Below, piece by piece: positions 1-9,179 of a stretch of DNA of 23,866 nucleotides (positions within the stretch are counted from its first letter, which is position 1; every line of letters begins with the position of its first letter). The position numbers and the translations under genes were made by a program. Source of the DNA: Chara braunii (taxonomy: Eukaryota; Streptophyta; Charophyceae; Charales; Characeae); the NCBI GenBank assembly GCA_003427395.1, contig BFEA01000545.1:178189-202054 (forward strand), written 5' to 3'. A model generated the notes under the pieces. The model made no database searches, was not told the DNA's origin, and saw only the letters and a program-made list of their open reading frames with translations.

Positions 1-1709
1 ACCGATCTGACCTCAGTAACAGTCTGAGGTCTGAAGTCACGTATGCTGGCCACCTTGGCATCATCTGGCCTCAGTCCTTCTGCTGAGATTTTATGACCCA
101 AGTACAAGATTTTGGTGCCACCAAACTCGCATTTCTCCAAGTTAACCTTGTACTGGTGCTGCCTTAGGAGACCTAGCACTATTTTCAAGTGCTCAGCGTG
201 CTCCTCTGTAGTCCTACTAAAGATAAGAATATCGTCGAGGTACATGACGATAAACTTGTCTAAGTAGTCATGAAAAATCATGTTCATCGCGTGCTGGAAT
301 GTACCAGGTGCATTGCATAGGCCAAAAGGCATCACCACAAACTCGTACAGACCGTACCTGGTTTGGAATGCGGTTTTGTGCTGGTCCTCAGGTCTAATGG
401 CAATTTGATGGTATCCGGACTTCAGATCTATCTTGGTGAAGTACCGGCATCCCTGCACTTTATCCAAGAGGTCATCGATGCGGGGTAGGGGCTTTGCGTT
501 CTTAACAGTGATGGCATTGAGGCCCCTATAGTCAATGCACATCCTCAAGGTACCTCCCTTCTTCGGTCCGAATAGGACTGGAGCACCGTAAGGGGAGGTA
601 CTAGGCCGAATCCATCCCTTCTCTGTGAGCTCCTTGAGCTGGCAGCGGAGCTCATCTAACTCCGCAGGAGACATCCTATAGATTCGACATCTAGGTACCT
701 TACTACCAGGGACAACCTCTATTGCATGGACAACCTCCCTTTCTACCACGCTTGTGGGCTCCTCAAAAAGGTCTGAATACTGAGCGACGACTGATTCTAT
801 CTCTGGGGGTGTTTTTACGGCCTCCCCTTTTTCAGAGACAAAGACTAAGTACATGCCCTCCTCACGATTCTGCTTATAATAGTTATAGAAAGATGATGCA
901 CACATGCACCCGTAGTTTTCTATTAGACTGCTGGCGTTGTACTTCTGCAATCTAACAGTTCTACCATTGGGCAATTTGTGGATCAACACCTTTCTAACCC
1001 AGTCAAACCGGGGTTGAGCGACCTCGAGGTAGTACATGCCTAAGAGCATATCAAAGGGCAGCTCGTCGCTAACCAGGAAGGAGATTTTCTGGCTCACTTC
1101 CCCTCCTCCATAGGAGAAGGCACAGACTACGTCCTTGACATAGTCTTTTACCAACATTTGGTGCTTGTTGGCCAGCGTAGAAGCTACAATTCTGCTAAGC
1201 CGCTGCACTTGGTCCCCTAAGCGCAGTCTATCCACACAAGCACGACTGATGAAGTTCCATGTAGAGCCTATGTTCGAGAAGGCGCCAACCTTGCGGCCAC
1301 CTACATCAACCTCTACCACGAAATGTTCACCCATTGGACCTCTACTAATCATCGCCCAAGAATCCCTAGGGTCCTTCCCTGACCACTCAGTCTCTAACTC
1401 TTCTAGGGCCTCACACACATCTCTCGAACAGAGCGTCGGTGGGTCTGAATGTGTCTGCGGGGCGATACGTGAGTCACTAGCCTTGGCCAACGCCTGAAGT
1501 GGGGAAGGCAACGTTACCACTTCAGCGCGAGTAAGAGCGGCGAAAACTCCTACTGGCCCGAGGTGTTTCCTTGCGAAGTGCTCGCAAAAGCACCGCCAGA
1601 GTTCGAATATAGTTCCACCACCGTTGGTGAGGCTACCCTCGTCAGGACTCTCTTGCCTCAACACGTTCGAGACGTGTGGCCATAGTTGCCATAGTTCATG
1701 CACGTGCCC
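1..1709 (-). pseudogene. pol: Ty3/gypsy pol fragment: retropepsin-like protease and reverse transcriptase, truncated by the window edge
   Basis: Read on the minus strand, one frame stays open from about 1709 to the left edge. Order: a protease-like block (about 1020-1330, with FDMLLGMYYL), a linker, then RT. RT motifs are clear: KGWIRPSTSPYGAPVLF, CIDYRGLNAITVKN, FTKIDLKSGYHQI (motif A Asp at 426-428), VVMPFGLCNAPGTFQ and the active site MYLDDILIFS (YLDD at 231-242), then the LGHKISAEGL connection. RT would copy element RNA in virus-like particles. The protease active-site Asp is replaced: the sequence reads SNIGST (Asn at 1272-1274) where the family has D-T/S-G. The frame begins inside the end of gag, in the -1 frame relative to it. 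RT looks intact; the protease looks dead. Family assignment is secure; whether the copy was recently active cannot be told, because the rest lies outside the window. Confidence 0.93.
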
Positions 1710-1927
1710 CTAGCAACTCGGTCTCTCCACACCTCATACTCTAAACCAAGTTTTACCCAGGCGGGTGTTCCTTGGTCGCCCTGACCCGTGGACCGTACTA
1801 CCTTCTTCTTCCCGGTCCCCCTAGCCTTTTCTTTGATAGGCGCCGTGACTCCCCCATCCGAAGTCTCACTGGCCCCATCATGCCCTGTGTCCTCCCCAAG
1901 GTCTGGGAAGTCGATTTGAGCAAGAGA
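1658..1927 (-). pseudogene. gag: Ty3/gypsy gag C-terminus with damaged zinc knuckle
   Basis: A second minus-strand frame holds a basic, low-complexity stretch (KEKARGTGKKKVV) followed by CMNYGNYGHTSRTC at 1661-1702 and an immediate stop (1658-1660). This matches the CX2CX4HX4C nucleocapsid knuckle except that the second Cys is Tyr (1691-1693), a single G-to-A change. Nucleocapsid knuckles bind the element's RNA for packaging. The gag frame overlaps the downstream pol frame by about 50 bases, as expected for a frameshift-expressed gag-pol, but I see no canonical X XXY YYZ slippery heptamer in the overlap. Upstream the frame runs into a tandem satellite at about 1916 and stops, so the capsid part of gag is missing. 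Confidence 0.8.
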
Positions 1928-2906
1928 TCATCCACGGAAGAATCGGAGCATCTCCTACTAGCATGTGAGTGAAAAGCAAGATCTACAATATACCAAATCA
2001 CAAGATTTGAGCAAGAGATCATCCATGGAAGAATCAGAGCATCTCGTACAAGCATGTGAGTGAAAAGCAAGAGTTACACTAATGAATCACAAGTATTGAG
2101 CAAGAGATCATCCATGGAAGAATCGGAGCATCTCCTACTAGCATGTGAGTGAAAAGCAAGATCTACACTAGACCAAATCACAAATATTGAGCACGAGGTC
2201 ATCCATAGAAGAATCAAAGCATCTCGTACCAGTATGTGAGTGAAAAGCAAGAGTTACACTAGACTAGATCACAAGATTTGAGCAAGAGATCATTCATGGA
2301 AGAATCGGAGCATCTCCTACTAGCATGTGAGTGAAAAGCAAGATCTACACTAGACCAAATCACAAGTATTGAGCAAGAGATCATTCATAGAAGAATCGGA
2401 GCATCTCCTACCAGCATGTGAGAGAAAAGCAAGAGTTACACTCGGCTATATCACAAGATTTGAGCAAGAGATCATTCATGGAAGAATCAGAGCAATTCCT
2501 ACTAGCATGTGGGTGAAAACCAAGAGTTACACTAGACTAAATCACAAGTATTGAGCATGAGATAATTCATGGAAGAATCGGAGCATCTCCTACTAGCATG
2601 TGAGTGAAAAGCAAGAGTTACACCGGACTAAATCACAAGATTTGAGCAAGAGCTCATCCATGGAAGAATCGGAGCGTCTCCTACTAGCATGTGAGTGAAA
2701 AGCAAGAGTTACACTAGACTAAATCACAAGTATTGAGCATGAGATCATTCATGGAAGAATCGGAGCATCTCCTACTGGCATGTGAGTGAAAAGCAAGAGT
2801 TACACTAGACTAAATCACAAGCATTGAGCAAGAGATCATCCATGGAAGAATCGGAGCATCTCCTACTAGCATGTGAGTGAAAAGCAAGGTCTACATTAGA
2901 CCAATA
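1916..2906. repeat. Tandem satellite, 11 units of about 91 bp
   Basis: The unit starts at TTGAGCAAGAGATCAT and contains GGAAGAATCGGAGCATCTCC and GCATGTGAGTGAAAAGCAAG. Unit starts are near 1916, 2007, 2096, 2187, 2278, 2369, 2460, 2551, 2642, 2733 and 2824; the spacing is 91 bp throughout, except 89 bp once. From the third unit on, the bases before TTGAG mostly alternate between a GAT type and a TAT type, suggesting a 182-bp dimer as the younger unit of amplification. The left end lies inside the gag frame of the neighbouring element. No coding function is suggested. Confidence 0.95.
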
Positions 2907-3070
2907 GGAAGGAGAAAGGGGAAAAGAAGGAGGACAAGAGGAGGAAGAAGAAGAAGAAGTAGAGAAGAAAAAGAAGAAGAAGAAGAAAAAGAAGATGAAG
3001 AAGATGAAGAAGGGAAGGAAGAAAGAGTGAAGAGGAGGAGGAAGAAGAAGAAGAAAAAGATGGAGAAGAA
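2906..3070. repeat. Purine-only microsatellite (GAA/GAG/AAG mix)
   Basis: About 165 bases of almost pure A and G on the plus strand, built from GAA, GAG and GGA triplets with few pyrimidine interruptions. It directly follows the 91-bp satellite. It translates into Lys/Glu/Arg on one strand and Phe/Ser/Leu on the other, which is composition only. Such mirror-like homopurine tracts can form triplex DNA; that is general knowledge, not shown here. Confidence 0.9.
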
Positions 3071-3581
3071 TCTCATTTTTTCCACTCACCTTCTTGATGC
3101 CTTGGAGATGGAGCCTCAACCTTGATGAATCTTCCTCCTCCTTGCACAACTACCTCCTTGGCTAAGGCTTTTTTCTTCCTCAAGCCTCTCTAGGAGGGCT
3201 AATGAGACTCCCTCTAGCCAGTCTTTCTCACACCCAGGGGGCTATAGCGGATCGCCTCCCGAGTGCCAGCCTCACTACCACTAGCCTCTAGAGCTCCTCT
3301 CCCTAGCTCATGGCCTCCACCAAGCTCCCAAACTGGCATGGGTTCCCCTCTCCTCTCTCCAAGTGAAAGAGTGCTCCTATGCGCTCACTTGGGCCGCATG
3401 GGCACTCATGCAATTGTGAATGTGGCGGACTGAATTCCCAGCTTATGTAGGCTGAAACCAGCAGTCCGGCCAGCCCATGGGCCTCCCCATGTGCCTTGAG
3501 GTGAACCGCGGTACCCTTAAGGCACAATTCCCCCACGAGGCCCTTCCGGAGGTACCCGGGCCTCTTTTTGGCCAAGTACAT

Positions 3582-3614
3582 GCAGTCCGAGTGGTTGTTA
3601 CCAACTCGGATTGC
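3582..3614. repeat. Inverted repeat of the AGTCCGAG hairpin family
   Basis: GCAGTCCGAGTGGT and ACCAACTCGGATTGC form a stem of about 14 pairs with one bulged A, one G-T pair and a TGTT loop. The stem sequence matches the hairpins at 10521-11957, about 7 kb away, so this is an outlying member of that family. Confidence 0.75.
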
Positions 3615-3618
3615 CTCT

Positions 3619-3680
3619 TTAGGGTGAGTGGCGCGCGCGCGGGAGGAAGCTTAGGTCCTCGTTAGGGTGAGTGGCGCGCG
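3619..3680. repeat. Direct repeat of TTAGGGTGAGTGGCGCGCG, two copies
   Basis: The 19-base sequence occurs at 3619-3637 and again at 3662-3680, giving a 43-bp tandem duplication. It contains a CG dinucleotide run. No function is apparent. Confidence 0.85.
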
Positions 3681-4012
3681 TAGGGTATTGACGGCGAGGC
3701 GCCACCATGCGCTGCCTGAGCGTGCGCGGCGTCACGGGCCAGTGGGACGCGCGACGTTTATTTATATTTTATATTATTTATTGTTGTATTGTTTTTATCT
3801 GTAGGCTCCGGCGTCTTTGTTAATTCGGACGTGACGCCGAATTTAATGGTCGTCACGGCAGTCGAGGACCTTGAGTGTGCGCCTCGTTTGGAGGGTCCGC
3901 GTGTTCAGGATGCCGGCGAAAGTTCTCTACCGCGCCGTTGTTGAGAACAGGGCGCAGTCAGGTTTTGAGTTCGCAATTACACTTAAGGTAAAAGGGTCGG
4001 TAATATTGAACG

Positions 4013-4020
4013 TATATAAA
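4013..4020 (+). promoter_or_regulatory. TATA-box candidate (TATATAAA)
   Basis: TATATAAA sits in GC-richer surroundings with no coding sequence close behind it. It could be the TATA box of an unrecognised LTR or of a non-coding transcript reading right. Sequence match only. Confidence 0.4.
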
Positions 4021-4160
4021 CGATGTTTCGGGTCCGATGAGGTCGTTTGGGGGTGTGTTGTATTCGCGAGATTGCCTGAAGTGCGATTACAACCTGTTTT
4101 CGTGGTTGCGCCGAGGTTAGCCCTTTATAGCATTATGGGGAGCCCCGTAGCAGCCACATC

Positions 4161-4188
4161 CATGTTCGAGCCTCAATGAGGGAACATG
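4161..4188. repeat. Perfect hairpin with 3-base bulge
   Basis: CATGTTC, a bulge GAG, CCTC, loop AAT, then GAGG and GAACATG: 11 base pairs in 28 bases. If transcription starts downstream of the TATA candidate at 4013, this hairpin would lie early in the transcript. Confidence 0.7.
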
Positions 4189-5599
4189 CGGGAGCTGCAC
4201 CCATCAGCCGGTGCGATAACTGTTGCAGCCGCTGGGAGATACGGGCCACGTGCCGACCGGTAGCATCAGGGTCGGGCTTCTTCGATGGGCAGCCACTGTA
4301 CCTCCCTCAGGTCCCCTCCCCTATCAGCACCGACTCGAAGGCGGTCGTTGCTCAGTGCCACTCGGGGACGACCAACGACACTAGCGCGGGAGAGGGCTGA
4401 CGGGCAGACCACTGCGGAGCGACTATCGGATGGGCACTGTGTTAGCAGCAAGGGGGCAGGGGCTAGGCAGGCCAGGCGAAGCAGTGGGCACAGGCAGCTA
4501 GAAAGAAGAGGTACCTGGGCGCCTTCTCGCGCCAGGTGCATTCATAGGCAAAGAGAAGTGGAGATGGCGGGTTAAGAGTTCGGGCGCAGCAGAAAGGTAG
4601 GAGCGCGACCGATTGGAGGCAAATTCGGGAAGGGAAAGAGACAATCCGGGGGTTTTGACCCCGGGCGAGCTCGATTATGAGGTTAGTTGTAGGAGAGAGT
4701 TACTAGAATAAGTGGTAGGAAGAAAAGATAGTGCGCGAAGATGGCGGAGATGGCGGATGAAAAAAGGGGAAAACGTATATTTCGCTCGTTTCCTTACGGA
4801 ATCGAGCGAGGGAGGAGTCGAACCCATGGTTTTGGGGGAGGGCGAAATAGAATGTGATGTTAGTTTTGATAGGGAGTTAGTAAGTTAGTCGGTGTGAGAG
4901 AAACTCGTGCGCGGTGGTGACAGGGGAGAAGCGATAGAGAAAATTTCAAAATCGGAGATCTCGCCCATTACTTAGTGAAAACGAGTACGAAGAGATCTTA
5001 ACTAAGAGTTTTCGGGCGTGTCAAGCACGATACCGATGTTAGTTTTTGCGTTAGGGTGTTAGTTGAGAAGGAATAAGTATTAGTAGTTGTGTGGGAAGCA
5101 AGCAGAGAAGTAGTAAAATCGTGCATGCATATTTCATCGTTTTAGCGGGAGATTCATCCGTTTCTGTTCCTCTTGTTAGGAGTGTGCGAGATGGTTGCCT
5201 CTGCCAACTCTTTACTCCATACTCCGATCCGGATTTCTTTTCGATACCTCTGCCCGTACTTGGGGGCAGGCCTACTCTCAACCTCGTTCTTCTTGCTTTA
5301 GCTCAGATCGGGCGAGTCGGGAGTAGTCGGTAACTGTGGGGAAAAGCACGCGTACCTGACCATAGCTGAAGGGGAGATTCGTTTCAAACTGCGTAATGGG
5401 TAAGTGATGGTAATGCGGCTGCTTGCGATCGTTCTGCCCCTCGTCTCTAAACTCTAGTTCGTGCTCCTCGCTGTTGCTCGTGCCTGGCTCCTTGCGTTGG
5501 GCAGCGGCACTGCTCAACATACCCGTCTTCAGGATCCTGCAGTTGCTTACCCGGCGGGCCGAGGCAACAATGCGGGATTAAACCGAGAAGCGAGTCGTC

Positions 5600-6140
5600 G
5601 GAAGATCGACTTGCCTGCAGACCGGTGAGGCGCTCACCCCACTGATCGGAGCAGTTGGTCGGAGCACCACTCAGTCCACCAAAACGAAGTAGCAAGCAAG
5701 GGAGTTGTAGGCTTGGGGGCTTGCCTGTTGGTCGGAACGTTGCTCATCCTGACGACGGAGTAGCCTCTCTCAATCTCTCTGAGCGCATGGCTGGAAACGT
5801 GGTGTATCCGTCCATATTCTAGCGGAGGAATCGTTAAGTTTGAGCTCGGAACGGGCGATCAGGTCCCAAGCAGCGGGCGCAACGATTGCAGTTCGCGGAG
5901 AGAGAGAGAGAAAGAGACATCACTTACCTGGTTGAGTTATGCTTGCAGTAGGACGGGTGCTACAACGGGCAGCATGAAGTCAGCCGCCCAGGTGGGGACT
6001 TACCTGTTAGCCAGTGTGTTAGCTCGCCTTAAGAAGTACATCCGGCGGCGTTTTCCTTTTTCCCCTCTACAGCAAGCATGCTGGCGAAGTAGGGACGGGA
6101 AGAGACTTGTCTATTGGTCGGTGAGCCGCTCACCCTCGCG
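5600..6140. repeat. Two related GGTGAG/CTCACC hairpins in diverged repeats
   Basis: GGTGAGGCGCTCACC (5624-5638) and GGTGAGCCGCTCACC (6120-6134) are six-pair hairpins with three-base loops. Both follow a GACTTG(C/T)CT word and precede a GATCG word, so they are equivalent places in two repeat copies about 496 bp apart. Weaker copies of the surroundings occur near 5650, 5720, 6000 and 6190. Confidence 0.55.
5922..6006 (-). other. Two perfect antisense 5' splice-site consensus sequences
   Basis: ACTTACCTG occurs at 5922-5930 and 5998-6006; on the minus strand this is CAG|GTAAGT, the full 5' splice-site consensus. A third copy lies at 23792-23800, in the LTR region of element B. The first and third both lie just behind a GA dinucleotide run. 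No exon is visible on the minus strand, so use as a splice site is unproven. Confidence 0.4.
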
Positions 6141-7163
6141 ATCGAGAGAACAGGGAAGCGAGTAGCGCGGCCCGAACGGCCTGTCTGTTTGAGGAGTACC
6201 GCTCACCTTGCAGTACGGAGTAGCGGGGCCCGACTGTGTGCAGGGAGTTAGCAGAGGTTTGGTAAGTACTGCACATACAGTCTGCCTGTTGCATGGCCAG
6301 TAAGGCCACGCTGCTATCCTGCTGCTGAGTGAGAAAGACGAAACTGAGTTGGTAAAGAGGAGGCTTTGCTGTGGTTTGGGGAGTCGTTTGGGAATCGGCA
6401 ATTGGCGGGTTGGCTTCTTTTTTAATCGAGTGGCTGCGTGTGAGGGCTACACGTGTAATGTCTTGTTGAGGTTCCGCAAAGTTACGTACGTTTCGGGGTG
6501 TAATGTAGCGATAGCTGTTCTAAAGGAGAGATGTTGGGGCTCAGAGAAGTAGTCAAGCTTTGTAAAGGAGATCACTGCTGCGAGCTAGGGGGACGTCAGG
6601 CGGTTGATTTCAGCGATTTGATTTCAGTTTTGGTCAAGCTGCTGCTGTTTGGCCATCATTGTTGGGCCCTCAGGCGGATGAAGGTAACAAGGCCCTGTGC
6701 TGGGAGTTGAGTTTGTCCCCCTCCTGTATCTCGAGAGTCTGGAGCCCCTCATTCTGCCCCTCTTACGCTCAGTTTAATCCTGTTCTGAGAGGAAGGCGGC
6801 AGGCGGGATTGCAACCCGTAGGACCGCAGCGAGACTCTGTGGGGAGTCCGCCCACCGATTGCGGGAGCTCTGCCGGAACCTAGGAGAGGTTCTGGAGGCA
6901 GGGAACTATCAGGTATACATTCCTCTGTCTGTGTAACCCACTATACCCATGTTTGCTTATCTCCCTTTAATTTGACTGGTTGTATGCATGTGTTTCCCCT
7001 ATAATTCTTGCTTTTTGTTCAGGATAAATCAAATTGAACGGAAAAAGTGTATGTGTGAAGTTTAAGTTTCATCTTTATTTTTGGCTGAAAGCAGACTAAG
7101 GGGTGAACAGGGGGAAGGTGGGAGGAAGGCAGACTGCATGTGTTTGACTGGGTCAACCAAAGA

Positions 7164-7755
7164 CTGGGCATTGTTTCTAAGCTGAATGGCCCAGGGCTGT
7201 GTTTATTTGGCTGTTTTCTGAAGGGCCAGGCATTGTTTCTAAGCTGAATGTCCTGGTTGCTATGTTTATTTTCCGAGGGTTGTCTGATGTGAAGGGTTTT
7301 CTTGTTTTGTTCTGGGGAGGATTTTGGTCTAAGGCTGAGCATTGTTTCTAAGCTGAATGGCTTAGCCTGAAAACCACTCACATAAGTACAACCTGAGTAT
7401 AGAAGAAAGCATTTTACTTATATTTGCATGTGAACTCGCAGTTGGGCATTGTTTCCAAGCCGAATGGTCCAGCGCTAAGCCATATCACTAAGAAGAGAAG
7501 AGAAAATACAGAGTATAATTGGAAGTAATCTAGGCAAGCTGAACATTGTTTCCAAGCCGAATGGTTCAGTCCCTTGCCCATATTTTTATTTCTTTTGAGA
7601 ACAAAGTCAGAAAGTTAGTAAAGTTTTACATTAAACACTCCAGGGCGACTAGAATGGTCAAGTCATATGCCCAAAGAAGAGAGAAGTAGTAGTGCAACTT
7701 GTTCGTGTATATCCTAAAGGCATGTTAGACATTGTTTCCAAGCCGAATGGTCTAG
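7164..7755. repeat. Tandem array of six hairpins with constant loop and changing stems
   Basis: Six copies of CATTGTTTCYAAGCYGAATG start near 7169, 7231, 7340, 7447, 7544 and 7730; a degenerate copy near 7640 fills the widest gap, giving a rough 100-bp period. In every copy CATT pairs with AATG around a 12-base loop GTTTCYAAGCYG, one base is bulged after AATG, and an outer stem follows. The outer arms differ but stay complementary: CTGGG/CCCAG, CCAGG/CCTGG, GGCTGAG/CTTAGCC, TTGGG/TCCAG, CTGAA/TTCAG, TTAGA/TCTAG, some with G-U pairs. The first three loops carry T at both Y positions and the last three carry C at both. The pattern is what a conserved RNA fold would give. Function unknown. Confidence 0.85.
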
Positions 7756-8052
7756 CGTTATGCCATATGTGAGTTTGGTATAAGGGTTGAATTACTTTAA
7801 GATTCATGAGCTATCTTATGTGAAATAACTTAGGGCTGGTGAGAGTACTTACCTTTGTGGTTTGGCTTGCATGTGGCTGAGTGAGATTACTACTTAGTCT
7901 AAGTTTCAATTGATAGGTAGTTGCTTTAGTTGCTCGCCACGTGTTAGAGTCATAGGAGTTAGTTTCAATTCCTGCATTTTCTGAGCTAAGTTTCTTTTAC
8001 TTAGGTCAATTTCTGCATTTTCTGGGATCTCTTATTATACGTGGTCATGTAT

Positions 8053-8343
8053 AAATCTTGGTAAGCCACTTTCTCTACGGGAAGCGCTGCCGAAATTTCT
8101 ACAAAACCAAGGAGTTAGTCAGATTTTGTTTTTTCAAAGTTCAATTTGTCCAACTTTTATATGTGACTTAGTAAAAATCTAGAGAGTCTCCTTTTCTAAA
8201 GGGAGTGTTGCCCAAATTTTTGCTAATTCAGGGAGTTAGATAAAATTGGACCTTGGGAAGTCAAAGTCATCTTTAGATTCTGAACTTGGCTTCGTATAAA
8301 TTTTGGTAAGCTACTTTCTTTACGGGAAGCGCTGCCGAAATTT
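8053..8343. repeat. Three hairpin repeats spaced 120-125 bp
   Basis: Copies at 8053-8098, 8173-8221 and 8298-8343. The first and third share TTTCTYTACGGGAAGCGCTG and fold by pairing AAATYTTGGTA-AGC with GCGCTGCCGAAATTT, about 13 pairs including two G-U and one bulged A. The middle copy is more diverged but keeps the AAAAAT/ATTTTT base and a CTCC/GGGAG upper stem. Each copy is followed by a GGAGTTAG or GGAAATAG word, so they are tandem repeats. The order directly behind the hairpin array at 7164-7755 suggests one larger structured region. Confidence 0.65.
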
Positions 8344-8375
8344 TCTTAGTTTAGAGGAAATAGATTATATTTTGA

Positions 8376-8396
8376 CAGGTGGCGACTCTGGCAATC
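8376..8396 (+). other. Possible LTR end and tRNA primer-binding site
   Basis: An LTR-like end CA (8376-8377) is followed after two bases by TGGCGACTCTGGCA. Many plant LTR elements start reverse transcription at a TGGCGACTC-type site complementary to a tRNA 3' end. If right, the hairpin region to the left is LTR and the hairpin string to the right is leader. No gag follows, so the element would be a non-coding derivative. The end and the site are inferred from these few bases only. Confidence 0.25.
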
Positions 8397-8422
8397 CACT
8401 CTGTATGGGGGAGATTCTGTCA

Positions 8423-8677
8423 TAGGTCTACCTTTCTTTGGGCAGTGGCTTAGAGATAGACCTAGGCTTGGTTATCAGGAGAGTCTTGAGTGAGAATGTG
8501 TCATGGGGTTTTGTTTTCCATACACTGATGATTTAGCTTGGGCATTGACCTGTCTTATGATACAGGTCTTCTTTGGACATTCGATCCAAGATTGGACTAG
8601 ATTCAGCTTGATCCTACGAGGATCATATTCTGTTATCATTGATAACAGGTCGCTTGGTTGATCGCCGACTCGTCGGC
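8423..8677. repeat. Run of six consecutive short perfect inverted repeats
   Basis: In order: TAGGTCTA/TAGACCTA (8423-8464), GACCTGT/ACAGGTC (8547-8568), TCCAA/TTGGA (8585-8596), GATCC/GGATC (8610-8624), CTGTTATC/GATAACAG (8630-8648) and GCCGA/TCGGC (8664-8677). They do not overlap, so one RNA could form all of them as a row of stem-loops. No coding sequence overlaps convincingly. Confidence 0.65.
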
Positions 8678-9179
8678 CGACGACACAACTTTGCTTACAC
8701 CTGTACCTCTGCTTGATTGCCTTAGCCCTGAGATTTGATATGTTTCTTTGAGGGTTTTAATCGGACTTCTTTTAAATGGCCATTATAAAGAACTTATGAG
8801 ATTTATGAAAAAATGAACTATGACTGGAGCCTGAGTGTGTGAGGCGTGGTGTGAGTTACAGGGAAAAGTAAAGTTGACCACATTCGTGTATGGCAATGTG
8901 GCTATTGTGCGTGCCTGTGTTTTATGCAGGTTAGTATTTTGGAGCTTGGTATATGGGCCACACCTTGAAGGCAGTGAGAATGATAACCATGTGACGCACG
9001 ATATGCATATCTGATGGGTGTATGTTTCCCCTTCTTTTGTTGTTGTCTCGAGTCCTGATTTGATATATGAGAGTTGGGATATTTATTTATTTATCAGGTG
9101 ATTTTGCTTGTTAATTTTGATAGTTGGACATGTAGTCCGTGGCAGCCGTCAAAGTCAAACCCCTTGACCTCTTTCCTAA

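Larger units (their letters stand above)
3071..4000. other. Non-coding stretch, no recognised gene
   Basis: Mixed-composition DNA with short open frames on both strands, none with a recognisable domain. It contains one strong hairpin (3582-3614), a 43-bp-spaced direct repeat (3619-3680) and a very AT-rich run (about 3756-3784) that may be promoter-like. It could be part of an LTR or of a dead element. Confidence 0.6.
4200..6900. other. Non-coding GC-rich and purine-rich stretch, no recognised gene
   Basis: No open frame here carries a recognisable domain, and those present are short and on both strands. The 4.5-5.1 kb part is rich in purines (many AGAGAAG and TTAGTTAG words). A GA dinucleotide run lies at about 5897-5915. 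From 5.6 to 6.3 kb, short motifs such as TTGCCTGTTGGTCGG and GAAGTAGC recur irregularly, suggesting diverged tandem repeats. The stretch resembles U3/R/U5 or leader sequence of a retroelement more than host gene sequence, but I cannot find its ends. Confidence 0.5.

Noticed and set aside
1916-2906. CRISPR-like regular array
   Set aside because: The whole 91-bp unit repeats with no unique spacers, and the context is eukaryotic.
3618-3624. TTTAGGG, plant telomere repeat unit
   Set aside because: A single copy; the neighbouring copy reads GTTAGGG, and there is no array.
3871-4179. 102-codon plus-strand frame
   Set aside because: It contains the TATA candidate and ends in a hairpin; no recognisable domain or homologous frame nearby.
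7019-7381. 120-codon minus-strand frame with repeated SLETM words
   Set aside because: The repeats in the protein are just the translated hairpin repeats; the frame breaks where the array continues.
6911-8377. Possible intron (CAG|GTATAC to TTTTGACAG|GT) containing the hairpin array
   Set aside because: Both ends fit weakly, but no exon is recognisable on either side, so it cannot be supported from sequence alone.
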